From Catellatospora bangladeshensis (GTDB taxonomy: Bacteria > Actinomycetota > Actinomycetes > Mycobacteriales > Micromonosporaceae): a DNA stretch of 64,000 bases. Both the position numbers and the translations under genes were made by a program. The stretch spans positions 62,001 through 126,000 of the forward strand of contig NZ_BONF01000005.1 in the NCBI RefSeq assembly GCF_016862575.1, in the 5' to 3' direction. The notes beneath the pieces are model-generated. The model had not been told where the DNA came from, searched no databases, and saw only the letters and a program-made list of their open reading frames with translations. Below, piece by piece: positions 62,634 through 64,000 of the stretch. Each line of letters begins with the position of its first letter. Positions within the stretch are counted from its first letter, which is position 1.

Positions 62634-64000
<1,367 letters not shown>

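Overview
The window is very GC-rich, with GTG starts, purine-rich Shine-Dalgarno (SD) sites and long antisense shadow ORFs. It carries WhiB and BldM-like regulators, a GroES/GroEL pair with a His-rich GroEL tail, two CIRCE-like operators, MmpS-like and EspC/DUF1023 proteins. Together these point to a filamentous or sporulating actinomycete, most likely of the Micromonosporaceae. No rRNA, tRNA or CRISPR array was found.

Layout. 1-5 kb: peptide ABC importer operon (substrate-binding protein, two permeases, two ATPases; the last ATPase runs off the left edge), all on the minus strand. 5-9 kb: a PspC-type envelope-stress module made of a response regulator and PspC-domain histidine kinase, divergent from a PspC/toastrack membrane protein and a small membrane protein. 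9-11.4 kb: phosphatidylethanolamine synthesis (psd, pssA), convergent on a strong terminator. 11.6-13.5 kb: two adjacent double-Nudix proteins. 13.6-28.9 kb: a core block with guaA, a DUF3152 lipoprotein, a ChoD-like oxidoreductase, an M1 peptidase, guaB3, guaB, DUF5319, a BldM-like regulator, whiD/whiB3, a sulfite-oxidase-like molybdoprotein, groEL and groES. 29-41.2 kb: an accessory block with a THUMP-like methyltransferase, YbaK, a XylF-like sugar ABC operon with a ROK repressor, a DNA adenine methylase, a heterodimeric ABC exporter with one badly degenerate ATPase, and a HAD phosphatase. 41.2-46.5 kb: tsaD-rimI-tsaB divergent from alr-hydrolase-tsaE (t6A tRNA modification and D-alanine supply). 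46.5-58.7 kb: a frameshifted DUF559-type gene bracketed by palindromic repeats, nnrD, acpS, an amidohydrolase, a type-VII-like pair, glmS, an MmpS-like protein, glmM, rpsI and rplM. 59-64 kb: nitrate transporter, nitroreductase with MarR, a MazF-type toxin-antitoxin pair, and the start of an assimilatory nitrate reductase.

The gene order guaA, choD, guaB3, guaB, DUF5319, whiB3, groEL1, groES, tsaD, rimI, tsaB, tsaE, alr, nnrD, glmS, glmM, rpsI, rplM parallels (from memory) the Rv3396c-Rv3443c region of Mycobacterium tuberculosis, and guaB-bldM-whiD-groEL parallels Streptomyces. About 12 kb of accessory genes sits between groES and tsaD, which are neighbours in M. tuberculosis.

The least explained content is between genes. 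At least four families of palindromic intergenic elements occur here (four copies of one, three of another, two of a third, one of a fourth). Three of the four families have GATC at or near their ends, and the window encodes a D12-type DNA adenine methylase. Perfect hairpins also sit after the first gene of four different operons. Other notable points are the ABC exporter pair that can build only one ATP site, the complementary decay of Nudix boxes in a tandem duplicate, and a BldM-like protein whose receiver domain has lost its phosphorylation pocket.
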